DNA of 64,000 bases from Candidatus Opimibacter skivensis (GTDB lineage: Bacteria; Bacteroidota; Bacteroidia; Chitinophagales; Saprospiraceae), in the NCBI GenBank assembly GCA_016722045.1, contig JADKGY010000001.1, forward strand, positions 1,364,001-1,428,000. The letters run 5' to 3'. Of the stretch, positions 41,808-50,940 are shown in pieces (the first letter of the stretch is position 1; every line of letters starts with the position of its first letter). The notes under the pieces were generated by a model. The model did not search any database, was not told the origin of the DNA, and was given only the letters and a program-made list of their open reading frames with translations. The position numbers and the translations under genes are program-made.

Positions 41808-43232
41808 ATGAGAACAATCATAATCATATCAGTTTTTTTCGTCTTTTTCACTTCAGTCAATAAATGCTTTGCCCAATCATTTTATTTCGGCGCAGACCTT
41901 TCTTATGTCAATGAGCTGCAGGACTGTGGCGCGGCATATACTGAGAGTGGAGTTGCAAAGGATCCGTATACAATCTTTAGAGAACATGGGGCTAATCTGA
42001 TTCGCCTGAGATTGTGGCATACACCTTCATGGTATGATGGATTGAATCAGGGTCATCGCTATAGCGACTTTCAGGATGTACGACATTCCATCATGAGAGC
42101 AAAAGCAGAAGGGATGCAGGTATTGCTTGACTTTCATCTGTCTGATACGTGGGCTGATCCCGGACATCAGGTAGCTCCTGCAGCATGGATATCCGTATTG
42201 AACAATCTTCCTGTCCTTCAGGATTCGCTGTACAATTATATCTACTCAACACTTGTAAATCTTGCTGCAGATAATTTGCTACCTGAAATCGTGCAGATCG
42301 GGAATGAAACAAACAGAGGTATACTTCTTTCACAACAAACAAATGATGCAGGGTGGTCACTTGACTGGACGCGCAACAGTGCATTATTCAATACGGCGAT
42401 CTCTGCAGTGAGAGATGTTGAATCTGCATTTAGTACACCGATAAAAATCGCACTTCACATTGCAAACCCTACTGAATCAGATTGGCTGATGAAGGGCTTT
42501 TGGGATCATGGTGTGCGTGATTTTAATATCATCGGACTATCGTATTACTGGCAATTTCATACTGTGCAGTTTGATGTAGTAGGTAATACAATTTCAACGC
42601 TTAAGCAAACGTATCCCGGAAAAGAAGTCATGATATTAGAGACGGGATATCAATGGACATCAGCCAATGATGATAGTGCAAACAATATTCTTTCTGCCGT
42701 TTATCCCGGCTATACACCACCGACACCTGCACGACAAAAACAATGGATGATCGATCTTGCGCAGACTGTCATTGATCATGGTGGCAAAGGCTTGATTTAT
42801 TGGGAACCTGCATGGGTGAGCACAAATTGTTTTACACGATTTGGCAAAGGATCAAATTGGGATAATGCTACTTTTTTTGATTTTAATTCAAACCTTCAGG
42901 AGTCAGGTGGTATCGGATGGATGTCTTATCCATATGTATTTACCTCTGCAGTGCATGATGTCAATACAACATCGGATCATCTTGAAGTTTTTCAAGCTGG
43001 AAATGAGATTATTTTTAAACGAAATGATGCGTCTATTCTAAATGAGACATTCAAAATTGACATTCTTTCCATTGATGGAAAAAAAATAAATGGATTTAAC
43101 TTCAATCCGGATTGGAGGAATGATATGATGAGGCTCAAGATGCCTGAACTTGCACAAGGATGTTATTTTATCTCAGGATTTCAAAAAGATAATTTTTTAT
43201 TTTCAAAAATGCTTATTACCATAACATATTAA
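41808..43232 (+). CDS. GH53 endo-beta-1,4-galactanase
   Basis: About 474 residues from the ATG at 41808; the frame also has a TTG at 41796, which is less likely. A signal peptide ends near NKCFAQS. Residues ~25-385 are a GH53 TIM barrel: FYFGADLSYVNELQDCGAAY, ANLIRLRLWHTPSWYDG, AEGMQVLLDFHLSDTWADPG, the acid/base Glu167 in QIGNETNRG and the nucleophile Glu278 in MILETGYQW. GH53 enzymes cut beta-1,4-galactan side chains of pectin. A C-terminal tail (about 390-474: EVFQAGNEIIFKRNDASI ... DILSIDGKKINGF ... GCYFISGFQKDNFLFSKMLI) has the strand pattern of a T9SS type A sorting domain. The enzyme is therefore probably exported to the surface. It faces the SusC/D genes across a convergent gap but acts on a different glycan from the GH13 enzyme. 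Confidence 0.9.
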   Translation: MRTIIIISVFFVFFTSVNKCFAQSFYFGADLSYVNELQDCGAAYTESGVAKDPYTIFREHGANLIRLRLWHTPSWYDGLNQGHRYSDFQDVRHSIMRAKAEGMQVLLDFHLSDTWADPGHQVAPAAWISVLNNLPVLQDSLYNYIYSTLVNLAADNLLPEIVQIGNETNRGILLSQQTNDAGWSLDWTRNSALFNTAISAVRDVESAFSTPIKIALHIANPTESDWLMKGFWDHGVRDFNIIGLSYYWQFHTVQFDVVGNTISTLKQTYPGKEVMILETGYQWTSANDDSANNILSAVYPGYTPPTPARQKQWMIDLAQTVIDHGGKGLIYWEPAWVSTNCFTRFGKGSNWDNATFFDFNSNLQESGGIGWMSYPYVFTSAVHDVNTTSDHLEVFQAGNEIIFKRNDASILNETFKIDILSIDGKKINGFNFNPDWRNDMMRLKMPELAQGCYFISGFQKDNFLFSKMLITITY

Positions 43233-43564
43233 TCTCATCTTTTGCCCCTGCTTTTTGTTTCCGGATAAATTCTCTCCAGACGAAAACTCTCCCTATTTTC
43301 TTATGCTACTTTTTTGCCAGAGATGAGAGAGGTGAACGTTGATGAGAATTTTAACTTTCACAATGGTATAGACTGATTTCGTCGAAATCCTTTTCATAAT
43401 TAACTGTCTTTGTTATACTTAGAAGACCTGTAAACACCCTTTTCATTATTTTCATCCAAGTTTTTTCCAAAATCCTCGTAACATTTCCCTTATTATGCAA
43501 ACAAAAAAAGGCAGCAACTTTCGTTACTGCCTTCCGTCCAAAAAGGAGGATTTTAATTTCTTTT
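43233..43564. other. Convergent intergenic region with terminator
   Basis: 332 bases between the convergent GH53 and SusD genes. Apart from the hairpin at 43503-43533 it is AT-rich and featureless. An open frame at 43351-43635 on the minus strand overlaps the SusD stop region and is not credible. Confidence 0.6.
43503..43533 (-). terminator. Intrinsic terminator of the SusC-SusD operon
   Basis: On the minus strand AAGGCAGTAAC-GAAA-GTTGCTGCCTT is a stem of 10 pairs with one mismatch, followed by seven T. It starts about 30 bases past the SusD stop codon. Confidence 0.85.
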
Positions 43565-45763
43565 TTAATAGCCTGGATTTTGTAAAAGATGTGGATTTGC
43601 ACTGAGGTCAGACGAAGGGATCGGAAAAACATCACGGAATGATTCTACTCCTTTTCCCGCTTTCACACCACCTTTCCATGCCCACAAATAATCTGTGTTA
43701 CTGAATTTACCAAAACGGACAAGGTCGGTACGGCGATGACATTCCCAATACAATTCACGTGCACGTTCGTCGATCAGCATTTGAAGCGTAAGGTCAGCAT
43801 CTGAAATACCGCCACCTGAACCACCATAAGCCCTGTGACGTACTCTGTTGAAATAATCCAATGCCAGACTGCGATCACCCCCACCGCGGACGATCGCTTC
43901 ACTCCCCATCAACAACACATCGGCTAACCTGAACATCGGAAAATCTGTATCCGGGAAGTCTTTATTAGAACCAACCGCACCTGTAGAAGTAATATTTCTG
44001 AATTTGCGGATCGCATAACCATCTGTAAATAAGGTAACGTCGTTGATATCCAGATTTTGGCCATTGGTATAAAACAAACCACGGGTATCAAAGCTTGTGG
44101 AAAGAATTTCATACGTGTAATCCGGTCTTCCAATGTATAACCGGATGAGATAAGAACCATTACCAATCTGTATCTCTGTCCCATCTTGTGCCAACAATCC
44201 ATTCGCTGCATTGTCGCCAAGGTTGATGGCTGAATCATGATTTGCCCTGAATTTAAAATGTCCTGCTTTGAGATCTACTGCGATTTCAAGCGCATTCTTT
44301 GATGCATTCCAGGTAAGATCAAGATCAGTGGTGGGGCCTGCAGGTATAGCGTCTCCTACGATACTCCACACCTGCTTCTGCAACGTGTAGGTATTGTTAT
44401 TGAGATTCGCTTTAATCTCATACATACCTGCGGTCGGAACTCTGATGGTGTCTCCATTTGATTCAAGTGTACCATCTGCACCATTATCACCCAATCGCAA
44501 AGCAAAAGATGATGAAGGTACTTTCGTAAAGAAAAACGGACTGTTATCCGTAGGAAAATATACATGCCCTTCGAAGATCTTATTATTTGCAGGAGAAGAA
44601 AGCGAAGTTTTTGTATTGGTTCCATCCCATCCCTGGTATGCGCCAGGCACATAAAGCTTGCTATAGCTTACTGAATTTCCTTCATTGGGTACTACGATAA
44701 TTCCGCCGATATCTTTTGGAAATTTCTCTACAAATTCACGCGTCGTACGCATACCACCCCATGCTCCTGATACGCCTGACTCAGCCGGACTCATACTACC
44801 ACCGATTCCTCCAAAGACAAGAAATGTGGTACCTCCATATGTCCGTGTATATCTACCGTCAAATGTGATCGGAAATATAATTTCATTCGAGAGGTTGTTG
44901 TCAGCAAGAAATAAATTCTTGTACTGAGGCTCAAGCGTATATCCTGCATTGATTACTTTGTTGCAATACGTGAGACAATCTTCATATCGCTGTGTGCCGA
45001 TATACACTTCCGCATTGAGATAGAGCTTGGCCAGCAATGTCCACACTGCACCCTGATCTGCACGTCCATATTCATTCGTACGCGCAGGAGCTATTTCGGT
45101 TTCAATCGCCTTCAATTCTGATTCGATATACGTAAACAGATCAGCTGCTTTGATCTGATTCGGAAAGAACGAACCAACAGCATCATCTTCAGTGACGAAA
45201 GGAACGTTCCTGAACAAGTCAAGCGCATGCCAGTAACTTAATGCGCGGAGAAAACGCACTTCAGCTCTATAGCCATGGATCTGTGTTGCAAGATTGGCAT
45301 CAACTCCCCTGGAAGAAAGTTTTGCTTCTGTGGTCTCCCGAAGAAATTCATTGCAGATCACGATCTGATAATACAACCTGCTATAAAAAGCAAAAATGAA
45401 ACCATCTCCGGAAGTCCAGGATTGTGCATGAAAATCTTTTATTGTCTGGTCATTCCATCCTATGATAGCTTCATCCGTAGGCAATTCCTGGTGATAATAA
45501 TAGCCGCGGAGATATTGACCAAAACCTTCATCAATACCCTGTATATCCGCCTGTCCCGCTGGACCTTGTTGTCCGGAAAGGGCAAGCCCGGCATACACTT
45601 TGGCCAACACTGCTTTATACGCAGCAGGATCATTGAATACAGAACTTGCAGTGACAGTCTGTGGATCCAATGGAACGGTATCAAGATCTTTAATACACCC
45701 ATTGCTGATAAAACCTGTCAATAGGATGAAAAATGTAATTTTTATATAGCTTATCTGTTTCAT
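43565..45763 (-). CDS. SusD/RagB lipoprotein with nested SusE-type domains
   Basis: 732 residues; a SusD is normally 500-560. A lipobox sits at NGC (Cys23). The N-terminal SusD part is typical: TVPLDPQTVTASSVFNDP, AQSWTSGDGFIFAFYSRLYY, AEVRFLRALSYWHALDLFRN and ADQGAVWTLLAKLYLNAEVY. The C-terminal SusD part resumes with GLFYTNGQNLDINDVTLFTDG, FPMFRLADVLLMGSEAIVR and ERARELYWECHRRTDLVRFG. Between them (about residues 368-552, bases ~44105-44660) lie two SusE/SusF-type domains: KLYVPGAYQGWDGT, RLGDNGADGTLESNGD, AGMYEIKANLNNNTYTL; then WSIVGDAIPAGPTTD, LKAGHFKFRANHD and IQIGNGSYLIRLYI. Such domains bind starch in Bacteroides SusE/F. The protein should cap the SusC porin and bind alpha-glucan at two kinds of site. 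It follows SusC by 14 bases. Confidence 0.92.
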   Translation of the reverse strand: MKQISYIKITFFILLTGFISNGCIKDLDTVPLDPQTVTASSVFNDPAAYKAVLAKVYAGLALSGQQGPAGQADIQGIDEGFGQYLRGYYYHQELPTDEAIIGWNDQTIKDFHAQSWTSGDGFIFAFYSRLYYQIVICNEFLRETTEAKLSSRGVDANLATQIHGYRAEVRFLRALSYWHALDLFRNVPFVTEDDAVGSFFPNQIKAADLFTYIESELKAIETEIAPARTNEYGRADQGAVWTLLAKLYLNAEVYIGTQRYEDCLTYCNKVINAGYTLEPQYKNLFLADNNLSNEIIFPITFDGRYTRTYGGTTFLVFGGIGGSMSPAESGVSGAWGGMRTTREFVEKFPKDIGGIIVVPNEGNSVSYSKLYVPGAYQGWDGTNTKTSLSSPANNKIFEGHVYFPTDNSPFFFTKVPSSSFALRLGDNGADGTLESNGDTIRVPTAGMYEIKANLNNNTYTLQKQVWSIVGDAIPAGPTTDLDLTWNASKNALEIAVDLKAGHFKFRANHDSAINLGDNAANGLLAQDGTEIQIGNGSYLIRLYIGRPDYTYEILSTSFDTRGLFYTNGQNLDINDVTLFTDGYAIRKFRNITSTGAVGSNKDFPDTDFPMFRLADVLLMGSEAIVRGGGDRSLALDYFNRVRHRAYGGSGGGISDADLTLQMLIDERARELYWECHRRTDLVRFGKFSNTDYLWAWKGGVKAGKGVESFRDVFPIPSSDLSANPHLLQNPGY

Positions 45764-45777
45764 GTCTCTTCTGTTTA

Positions 45778-48735
45778 TTAAAATTCCACATTTACACCAA
45801 ACACAAAAGTGCGCGGCCTTGGATAAATCGTATTGTCAATACCGCTGTAGATTTCAGGGTCGAGTCCGTCATACGCAGTTACGGTAAGCACATTTTGCAT
45901 TGTCAGGGACAACCTGAGATAATCACCGATCAGATGATCAAAATTATATCCTACGGTGATGTGATCAATTTTCAGGTAATCCGCTTTCTTGACGAAGTAA
46001 TCACTGAATGTCAGACTTGACTGGCTCACCACATTCAGGTCTACAGCAGATTGTGTAACATTCCAAAGTGATTGTCCACCCGTTGACAACCAAAGCCTGC
46101 CGAGATAACCACGGTCAGTCTGTACATTGTTGTATACATAATTGCCAATGCTGGCACGTCCTGCCAAACTGAGATCAAACTTGCCGATCTCAAACCGGTT
46201 AGAAAAACCTAATGTATAATCTGCAGCGGGCTTATGCAATCTGTATTTATCTTTTTCATTGATAATGCCATCATTGTTCCGGTCGACAAATACGCCTTCC
46301 ATTATATTCCCCTGTTCATCATATACCTGTTGATATACATAAAATGATTTCGGCGCATAGCCAACGGTATAAATCTGAATGTTACTTCCCACACCCCCTG
46401 CAATACCACCAGTCAATACTCCCTGATAGGTCGGATCATCTGTAGCGCGAAGCTTTGTGATCTTGTTTTTGTTGTAAGCGACATTCGCAGATATTTCCCA
46501 CAGAAACTTACCGCTTCTCACCGGCGTTGCGAACAAGCCAAGTTCAACACCTTGGTTTTCCATATTCCCGACATTCGTGGTTACAAAGTTGGTGAGATTA
46601 GTACCTGCAGGGACAGGAATGGTGTTGAGCAGATCACTTGTATAGCGCTTGTAAACATCAAGCGATCCTGATAGCCTTTCCCGGATGATGGAGAAATCAA
46701 GGCCTGCATTGTAGGTTTCAGTTTCTTCCCATTTGATGCGCGCATCATATCCATTCGGACGATAGGTTTGGTAAAATTGATCCCCGAACTGATATTCTGC
46801 GCTCTCATTACCAAATTGATATCTTGCCAGGTAAGCGTAGTAATCACCAATATCCTGTTGGCCCGTAATACCCCAACCCAACCTGATTTTCAGATTATTG
46901 AACTTATTGTTTTCATTATCAATCAATTTCACTGCTACTGCGGCTGCAGGGAAAAGTCCCCATCGATTGTCCTTGGCAAAACGGGATGTACCATCCTGAC
47001 GCACGGTGAATGTGAACAGGAATCTGTCATTGAAACTATAGTTGGCTCTGCCATAAAACGACAACAGGAAGTATTCAGCCGGATTGAGTGAATCCTGTGT
47101 AGTCCTGATTGGCGTGCCGGCTACATCTGAGTTCTTGAATTTACTATCCACTGCGAAATGTTGCCATGAGTATCCACCGAGCAGATCAATACTATGTTTG
47201 TTGAAATTGGTTTTATAGTTGAGGTAAAATTCCAGCAGTGTATTTTTCTTCGTTTGACTATAGGTGTTGTGTTGGCCTCCTCCGTATGTCGCATCATACG
47301 CGAAAGCTGCTGATGTATCAATATCTACCACACCTTCTCCATGACTGTAGTCGTAGGCGAGATTGAGATTAGCACGCAGCGCCGGCAGAAATGGAATCCT
47401 GTAATCTGTAGCCACGTTGGTGATGATCCTGTTTTCATTAGAATGATCATCTTTCAACTCAAGTAATGCTACAGGATTTGTGGGAGAAATACTATTAGGC
47501 GCAACACTATTATTCAGACGCCATGTTGTGAATTGTCTATAAGGACTCGCCGGGTCGCGCACAGCATGTGTAGGATCAAAATTCAAAGCATTTCCAATCG
47601 CGCCGCGGTCTGCGAATTGATTTTTTGTGAACATGCTTTTGAAATGAAAATCAAATTGAAGGGTATTGTCTAAAAACCCAGGGTTGAGATTCAGGCCTGC
47701 AGTGATCCTGTTGAATTCATCTGTCTTGAGAATACCCTGTTTGTCCGTATACCCAAAGGAAATCCGATAGGGTACCTGAGCAAATCCTCCGGATAGATAA
47801 AGATTGTGATCATGACCTAAAGCTGTCTGATAGATTTCCTTCTGCCAGTTCGTATTAAATGTATCGAGCAGCGGTCTGATTTTGGCAGAGTCGGCAACAA
47901 CTTTTGCCAAAGCGCGGTATTCATCGCCGGTCAGGACATCCACCAGTTGGTCATAATTGCCTACAGATACATTTCCACTATACCCGACTTTCATCTTAGA
48001 ATCGACCTTTCCTTTTTTAGTCGTAATCAGGATGACACCGGCTGAAGCACGGTTGCCATAAATAGCAGTCGCAGATGCATCTTTTAATACGGTGAATGTT
48101 TCGATATCATTCGGGTTGATCACATTCAATGGATTTCTTCCACCATCCACACCCCCATTGTCAATCGGAACTCCGTCAATAACAATGAGCGGATCGTTGG
48201 AAGCACTAAGAGAGGATTCTCCTCTGACGCGTATCGTGGCACCTCCTCCAGGACCACCGTCATTGGTGATCACGACGCCCGGGATTTTTCCGGACAGCAG
48301 TTCCTGAGCCCCGGTGATTGCTCCTCTGTTAAAGTCCTTTGAAGATACTGACTGTATTGAGCCTGTGGCATCCTGCCGCTTGACCGTTCCATAACCTATC
48401 AGGACTACTTCTTCGAGGAGTTTTCCCTGACCCAGAGCTACATTTACTTCATCGGAATTGGTCAGTTTAACTTCAATTGTTGTATAGCCGGTATAGCTGT
48501 ATGAGAGGACATCAAATCCGGCCGGCACGACCAGTGAATATGAACCGTCAAAATCCGTCACCGTGCCTACCGTACCGCCCTTAACAACAACATTTGCGCC
48601 TATCAGTCCCTGGCCATCGCTTGGATCTGTAACCTTACCATGTATAGTCCGCTGACCAGTAAGTGTTAAGGAACAGGCAACCATTAGCACGAGAGAAAAA
48701 GCCAGCTTTTTAATAAAAAGGAAAAGTCTATCCAT
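45778..48735 (-). CDS. SusC/RagA-type TonB-linked outer-membrane porin
   Basis: About 985 residues from the ATG at 48735, which starts a good signal peptide (LAFSLVLMVACSLTLTGQ); the ATG at 48792 would add 19 residues before it. A carboxypeptidase-regulatory-like domain (TIHGKVTDPSDGQGLIGANV ... YSYTGYTTIEV) precedes the plug (LEEVVLIGYGTVKRQDATGS, LSGKIPGVVITNDGG, TIRVRGESSLSASNDPLIVI, FTVLKDASATAIYGNRASAG, VILITTKKGK), all hallmarks of SusC. The rest is the TonB-dependent barrel, ending in PRPRTFVFGVNVEF. With the SusD-like partner 14 bases downstream it forms a glycan importer. The GH13 and SusE/F-repeat genes across the divergent promoter region point to maltooligosaccharides or another alpha-glucan as the substrate. 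Confidence 0.93.
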   Translation of the reverse strand: MDRLFLFIKKLAFSLVLMVACSLTLTGQRTIHGKVTDPSDGQGLIGANVVVKGGTVGTVTDFDGSYSLVVPAGFDVLSYSYTGYTTIEVKLTNSDEVNVALGQGKLLEEVVLIGYGTVKRQDATGSIQSVSSKDFNRGAITGAQELLSGKIPGVVITNDGGPGGGATIRVRGESSLSASNDPLIVIDGVPIDNGGVDGGRNPLNVINPNDIETFTVLKDASATAIYGNRASAGVILITTKKGKVDSKMKVGYSGNVSVGNYDQLVDVLTGDEYRALAKVVADSAKIRPLLDTFNTNWQKEIYQTALGHDHNLYLSGGFAQVPYRISFGYTDKQGILKTDEFNRITAGLNLNPGFLDNTLQFDFHFKSMFTKNQFADRGAIGNALNFDPTHAVRDPASPYRQFTTWRLNNSVAPNSISPTNPVALLELKDDHSNENRIITNVATDYRIPFLPALRANLNLAYDYSHGEGVVDIDTSAAFAYDATYGGGQHNTYSQTKKNTLLEFYLNYKTNFNKHSIDLLGGYSWQHFAVDSKFKNSDVAGTPIRTTQDSLNPAEYFLLSFYGRANYSFNDRFLFTFTVRQDGTSRFAKDNRWGLFPAAAVAVKLIDNENNKFNNLKIRLGWGITGQQDIGDYYAYLARYQFGNESAEYQFGDQFYQTYRPNGYDARIKWEETETYNAGLDFSIIRERLSGSLDVYKRYTSDLLNTIPVPAGTNLTNFVTTNVGNMENQGVELGLFATPVRSGKFLWEISANVAYNKNKITKLRATDDPTYQGVLTGGIAGGVGSNIQIYTVGYAPKSFYVYQQVYDEQGNIMEGVFVDRNNDGIINEKDKYRLHKPAADYTLGFSNRFEIGKFDLSLAGRASIGNYVYNNVQTDRGYLGRLWLSTGGQSLWNVTQSAVDLNVVSQSSLTFSDYFVKKADYLKIDHITVGYNFDHLIGDYLRLSLTMQNVLTVTAYDGLDPEIYSGIDNTIYPRPRTFVFGVNVEF

Positions 48736-48828
48736 GAGTACGATATTTTGCTGTGAATTTAGCACATTCGAATTTTTTGTGTGAATTCCCATTGAGAATT
48801 CTCTTTAATGCGTAAGTTTACAGTAATT

Positions 48829-48856
48829 CAAAGATACATTCACTTAAAAATTACAA
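48829..48856 (-). promoter_or_regulatory. Likely promoter of the SusC-SusD operon
   Basis: On the minus strand TTG (48854-48856) is followed after 17 bases by TATCTTTG (48829-48836), an exact TAnnTTTG box. It leaves a leader of about 85 bases before the ATG at 48735. The whole divergent gap is only ~120 bases, so the opposite promoter must overlap; a looser plus-strand pair TTG-N18-TAAGTTTA starts at 48793. Confidence 0.45.
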
Positions 48857-50620
48857 ATGATGAAATTACGTCTACTTTTTTCTCTTTTTGTTATGATTAC
48901 TGTGGTCAGCATTCATGCCCAGATAACTACTGTGGGTCTGATTGGTTCTGGCACACCGTATGGTTGGGATGCAGATACCAGCATGATTCAGGATGCGGTT
49001 AATCCGGATCTATGGTCTATAGATGTAGATCTGACCAATGGAGAGGCAAAATTCAGAGCTAATGATGCCTGGACTCAAAACTGGGGCTACACTGATTTCC
49101 CCAAAGGTACAGGTACCCAAGACGGACCTAATATTCCAGTTAGAGCCGGTTTTACTCATGTTACATTCAATTCAGCTACAGGCGAATACTACTTTTCAGT
49201 TTATTCTGACATCGGTATTATCGGATCTGCTTCCCTCTTCGGATGGGATTCAGACGTAAATATGTACCAGGATACAGGTGATGCTAATGTGTATACACTT
49301 TCTCTGCCTTTAGTAGCAGGTGAAGCCAAGTTCCGTCAGGATGATGACTGGGCGGTCAACTGGGGAGCTACAGATTTTCCATCAGGAGTTGGTACTCAGA
49401 ATGGTCCTAACATTCCTATCGTTACCGGTGGCGATTATAATGTCACTTTTAACAAAGGCACAGGCGCATATAACTTTACACTTACTAGTTTTGCTTCTAT
49501 CGGTCTTATTGGTGATGCTACTCCTGGAGGCTCAACTCCTACACCTTTTACCTCGGGAAGTACACCAGGACAGTGGTCACTGACTGTTATTTTAACAGAT
49601 GGGACAGTTCAGTTTCAGGGTGATGCTGTTGCTACATGGGGAGGAACGGATTATCCTGCAGGCACAGCTACGCTGGGCGGACCAGCCATTGCTGTTACAG
49701 CAGGTAGATACCTGATCAATTTCAATTCGAAGACACTAGCATATGAATTTATCCCTGTGGAATATTATCAGGTCGTAGGTATCATAGGTGATGCTACGCC
49801 ACTCGGATGGGATGCAGATACAGATATGGAGTTAAATCCACTTGGTGATTCAACTGACTGGAAATTGCGTATTGTCCTCACGGATGGCGAACTAAAATTC
49901 AGAGCTAATCATGACTGGGCAGTCAACTGGGGTGCCGGTGATTTTCCAACAGGTTTTGCTTTGAGAGATGGACCGAATGTTCCTGTGACTGCAGGCGAGT
50001 ACAATATTTATTTCAGTTCATTTACCGGACAGTATGCATTTGTATTGTTGCAGGTGTTCAGCGCTATGGGCGTGGTTGGAGCGGGATCACCTACAGGCAG
50101 TTGGGATATAGATACCCAAATGAATAAAGATCCAAATGACGAAAATAACTGGATACTTCCTTCCGGCGATTTTACAACCGGTGATGTTAAATTCAGAGCA
50201 GAAGGTGCATGGACATTCAATTGGGGAGCTACTAGTTTCCCAACAGGTACAGGCACACAAGACGGACCTAACATTCCTGTAACAGCTGGTACATATGGCG
50301 TGACCTTAAATTCAAATACTGGCGAATATGCATTTGGTGATCCGATCACGGCTACACATGATATATTGAATCCGTCAAGCATCAAAGCATTTCCTAATCC
50401 TGCTAATGAAGTATTGAATGTTGATCTGAGTGCGATTGACATGAAAGGTGATGTAACGATGAAGGTATATGACATCAATGGTAAACTTCTTCTTACTGAT
50501 GTTCAGCAAGGAGCTCCTCAAATGAAAATAGGAGTTGCTGCTTTACCAAGTGGATTTTATACGATCAATATCAGCAATGGCCGATACATCATTGGAAAGA
50601 AATTTTCAATCATGCGGTAA
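48857..50620 (+). CDS. SusE/SusF-repeat starch-binding protein with T9SS sorting domain
   Basis: 587 residues. The signal peptide ends at SIHAQ (~21), with no lipobox. Five tandem ~92-residue repeats begin near residues 26, 118, 214, 306 and 403: each has G(L/I)IG.A.P.GWD.D..M, then (D/E).KFRA...W..NWG...FP.G, DGPNIPV.AG.Y.V.FNS.TGEY.F. This is the C-terminal domain type of SusE/SusF, which bind starch; the third repeat is the most diverged and lacks KFRA. Residues ~508-587 are a T9SS type A C-terminal domain: IKAFPNPANEVLNVDLS, VYDINGKLL, LPSGFYTINISNGRYIIGKKF. So it should be exported and attached to the surface by T9SS instead of a lipid anchor. It is divergent from SusC and has its own terminator at 50643-50679. 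Confidence 0.9.
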   Translation: MMKLRLLFSLFVMITVVSIHAQITTVGLIGSGTPYGWDADTSMIQDAVNPDLWSIDVDLTNGEAKFRANDAWTQNWGYTDFPKGTGTQDGPNIPVRAGFTHVTFNSATGEYYFSVYSDIGIIGSASLFGWDSDVNMYQDTGDANVYTLSLPLVAGEAKFRQDDDWAVNWGATDFPSGVGTQNGPNIPIVTGGDYNVTFNKGTGAYNFTLTSFASIGLIGDATPGGSTPTPFTSGSTPGQWSLTVILTDGTVQFQGDAVATWGGTDYPAGTATLGGPAIAVTAGRYLINFNSKTLAYEFIPVEYYQVVGIIGDATPLGWDADTDMELNPLGDSTDWKLRIVLTDGELKFRANHDWAVNWGAGDFPTGFALRDGPNVPVTAGEYNIYFSSFTGQYAFVLLQVFSAMGVVGAGSPTGSWDIDTQMNKDPNDENNWILPSGDFTTGDVKFRAEGAWTFNWGATSFPTGTGTQDGPNIPVTAGTYGVTLNSNTGEYAFGDPITATHDILNPSSIKAFPNPANEVLNVDLSAIDMKGDVTMKVYDINGKLLLTDVQQGAPQMKIGVAALPSGFYTINISNGRYIIGKKFSIMR

Positions 50621-50642
50621 TAAGAAACAAATAAATATTGTG

Positions 50643-50679
50643 AAGGTGGTCTTCTGTATAAGGAGACCACCTTTTTTTT
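50643..50679 (+). terminator. Intrinsic terminator after the SusE/F-repeat gene
   Basis: AAGGTGGTCT (50643-50652) pairs perfectly with AGACCACCTT (50664-50673), followed by a run of T to 50679. It starts 22 bases past the stop codon. Confidence 0.9.
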
Positions 50680-50887
50680 GCCTTTCGGGTAACTCACCCC
50701 CGGCCCTCTCTTATGACTTTCGGATAACTCACCCCCTTCCCCTCTCTTCACTAAGCTCGAGTCAGCCGAAACAGAATTACCGGGAGAGAGGGGAGTCATG
50801 ATTTTCTTAGGTGAATCATAGCTCCCATCTCTTTAGTGAAATCATTTCCGCTTTCTTAACCAAATGATTTGACGGGTACACGCAACT

Positions 50888-50916
50888 TTGCTTCCGAGTG
50901 GAAGCCCTATCTTTAG
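50888..50916 (+). promoter_or_regulatory. Possible promoter of the GH13 gene
   Basis: TTG (50888-50890), 18 bases, then TATCTTTA (50909-50916), one base from the TAnnTTTG consensus, 24 bases before the ATG at 50941. Confidence 0.3.
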
Positions 50917-50940
50917 AATTCATTCTGACAACCCCATTTA

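Larger units (their letters stand above)
50621..50940. other. Intergenic region with terminator and short repeats
   Basis: 320 bases between the SusE/F-repeat gene and the GH13 gene. It contains a strong terminator (50643-50679), two copies of a TTTCGG(G/A)TAACTCACCCCC unit at about 50683-50735, a GGGAGAGAGGGGAG tract that can pair with the CCCCTCTC upstream, and a promoter-like site at 50888-50916. Confidence 0.55.

Noticed and set aside
45275..45724. 149-codon plus-strand frame
   Set aside because: It is antisense to the N-terminal part of the SusD gene and has no family features.
50008..50478. 156-codon minus-strand frame
   Set aside because: It is the antisense of the repetitive SusE/F-type repeats; repeat structure explains its length.
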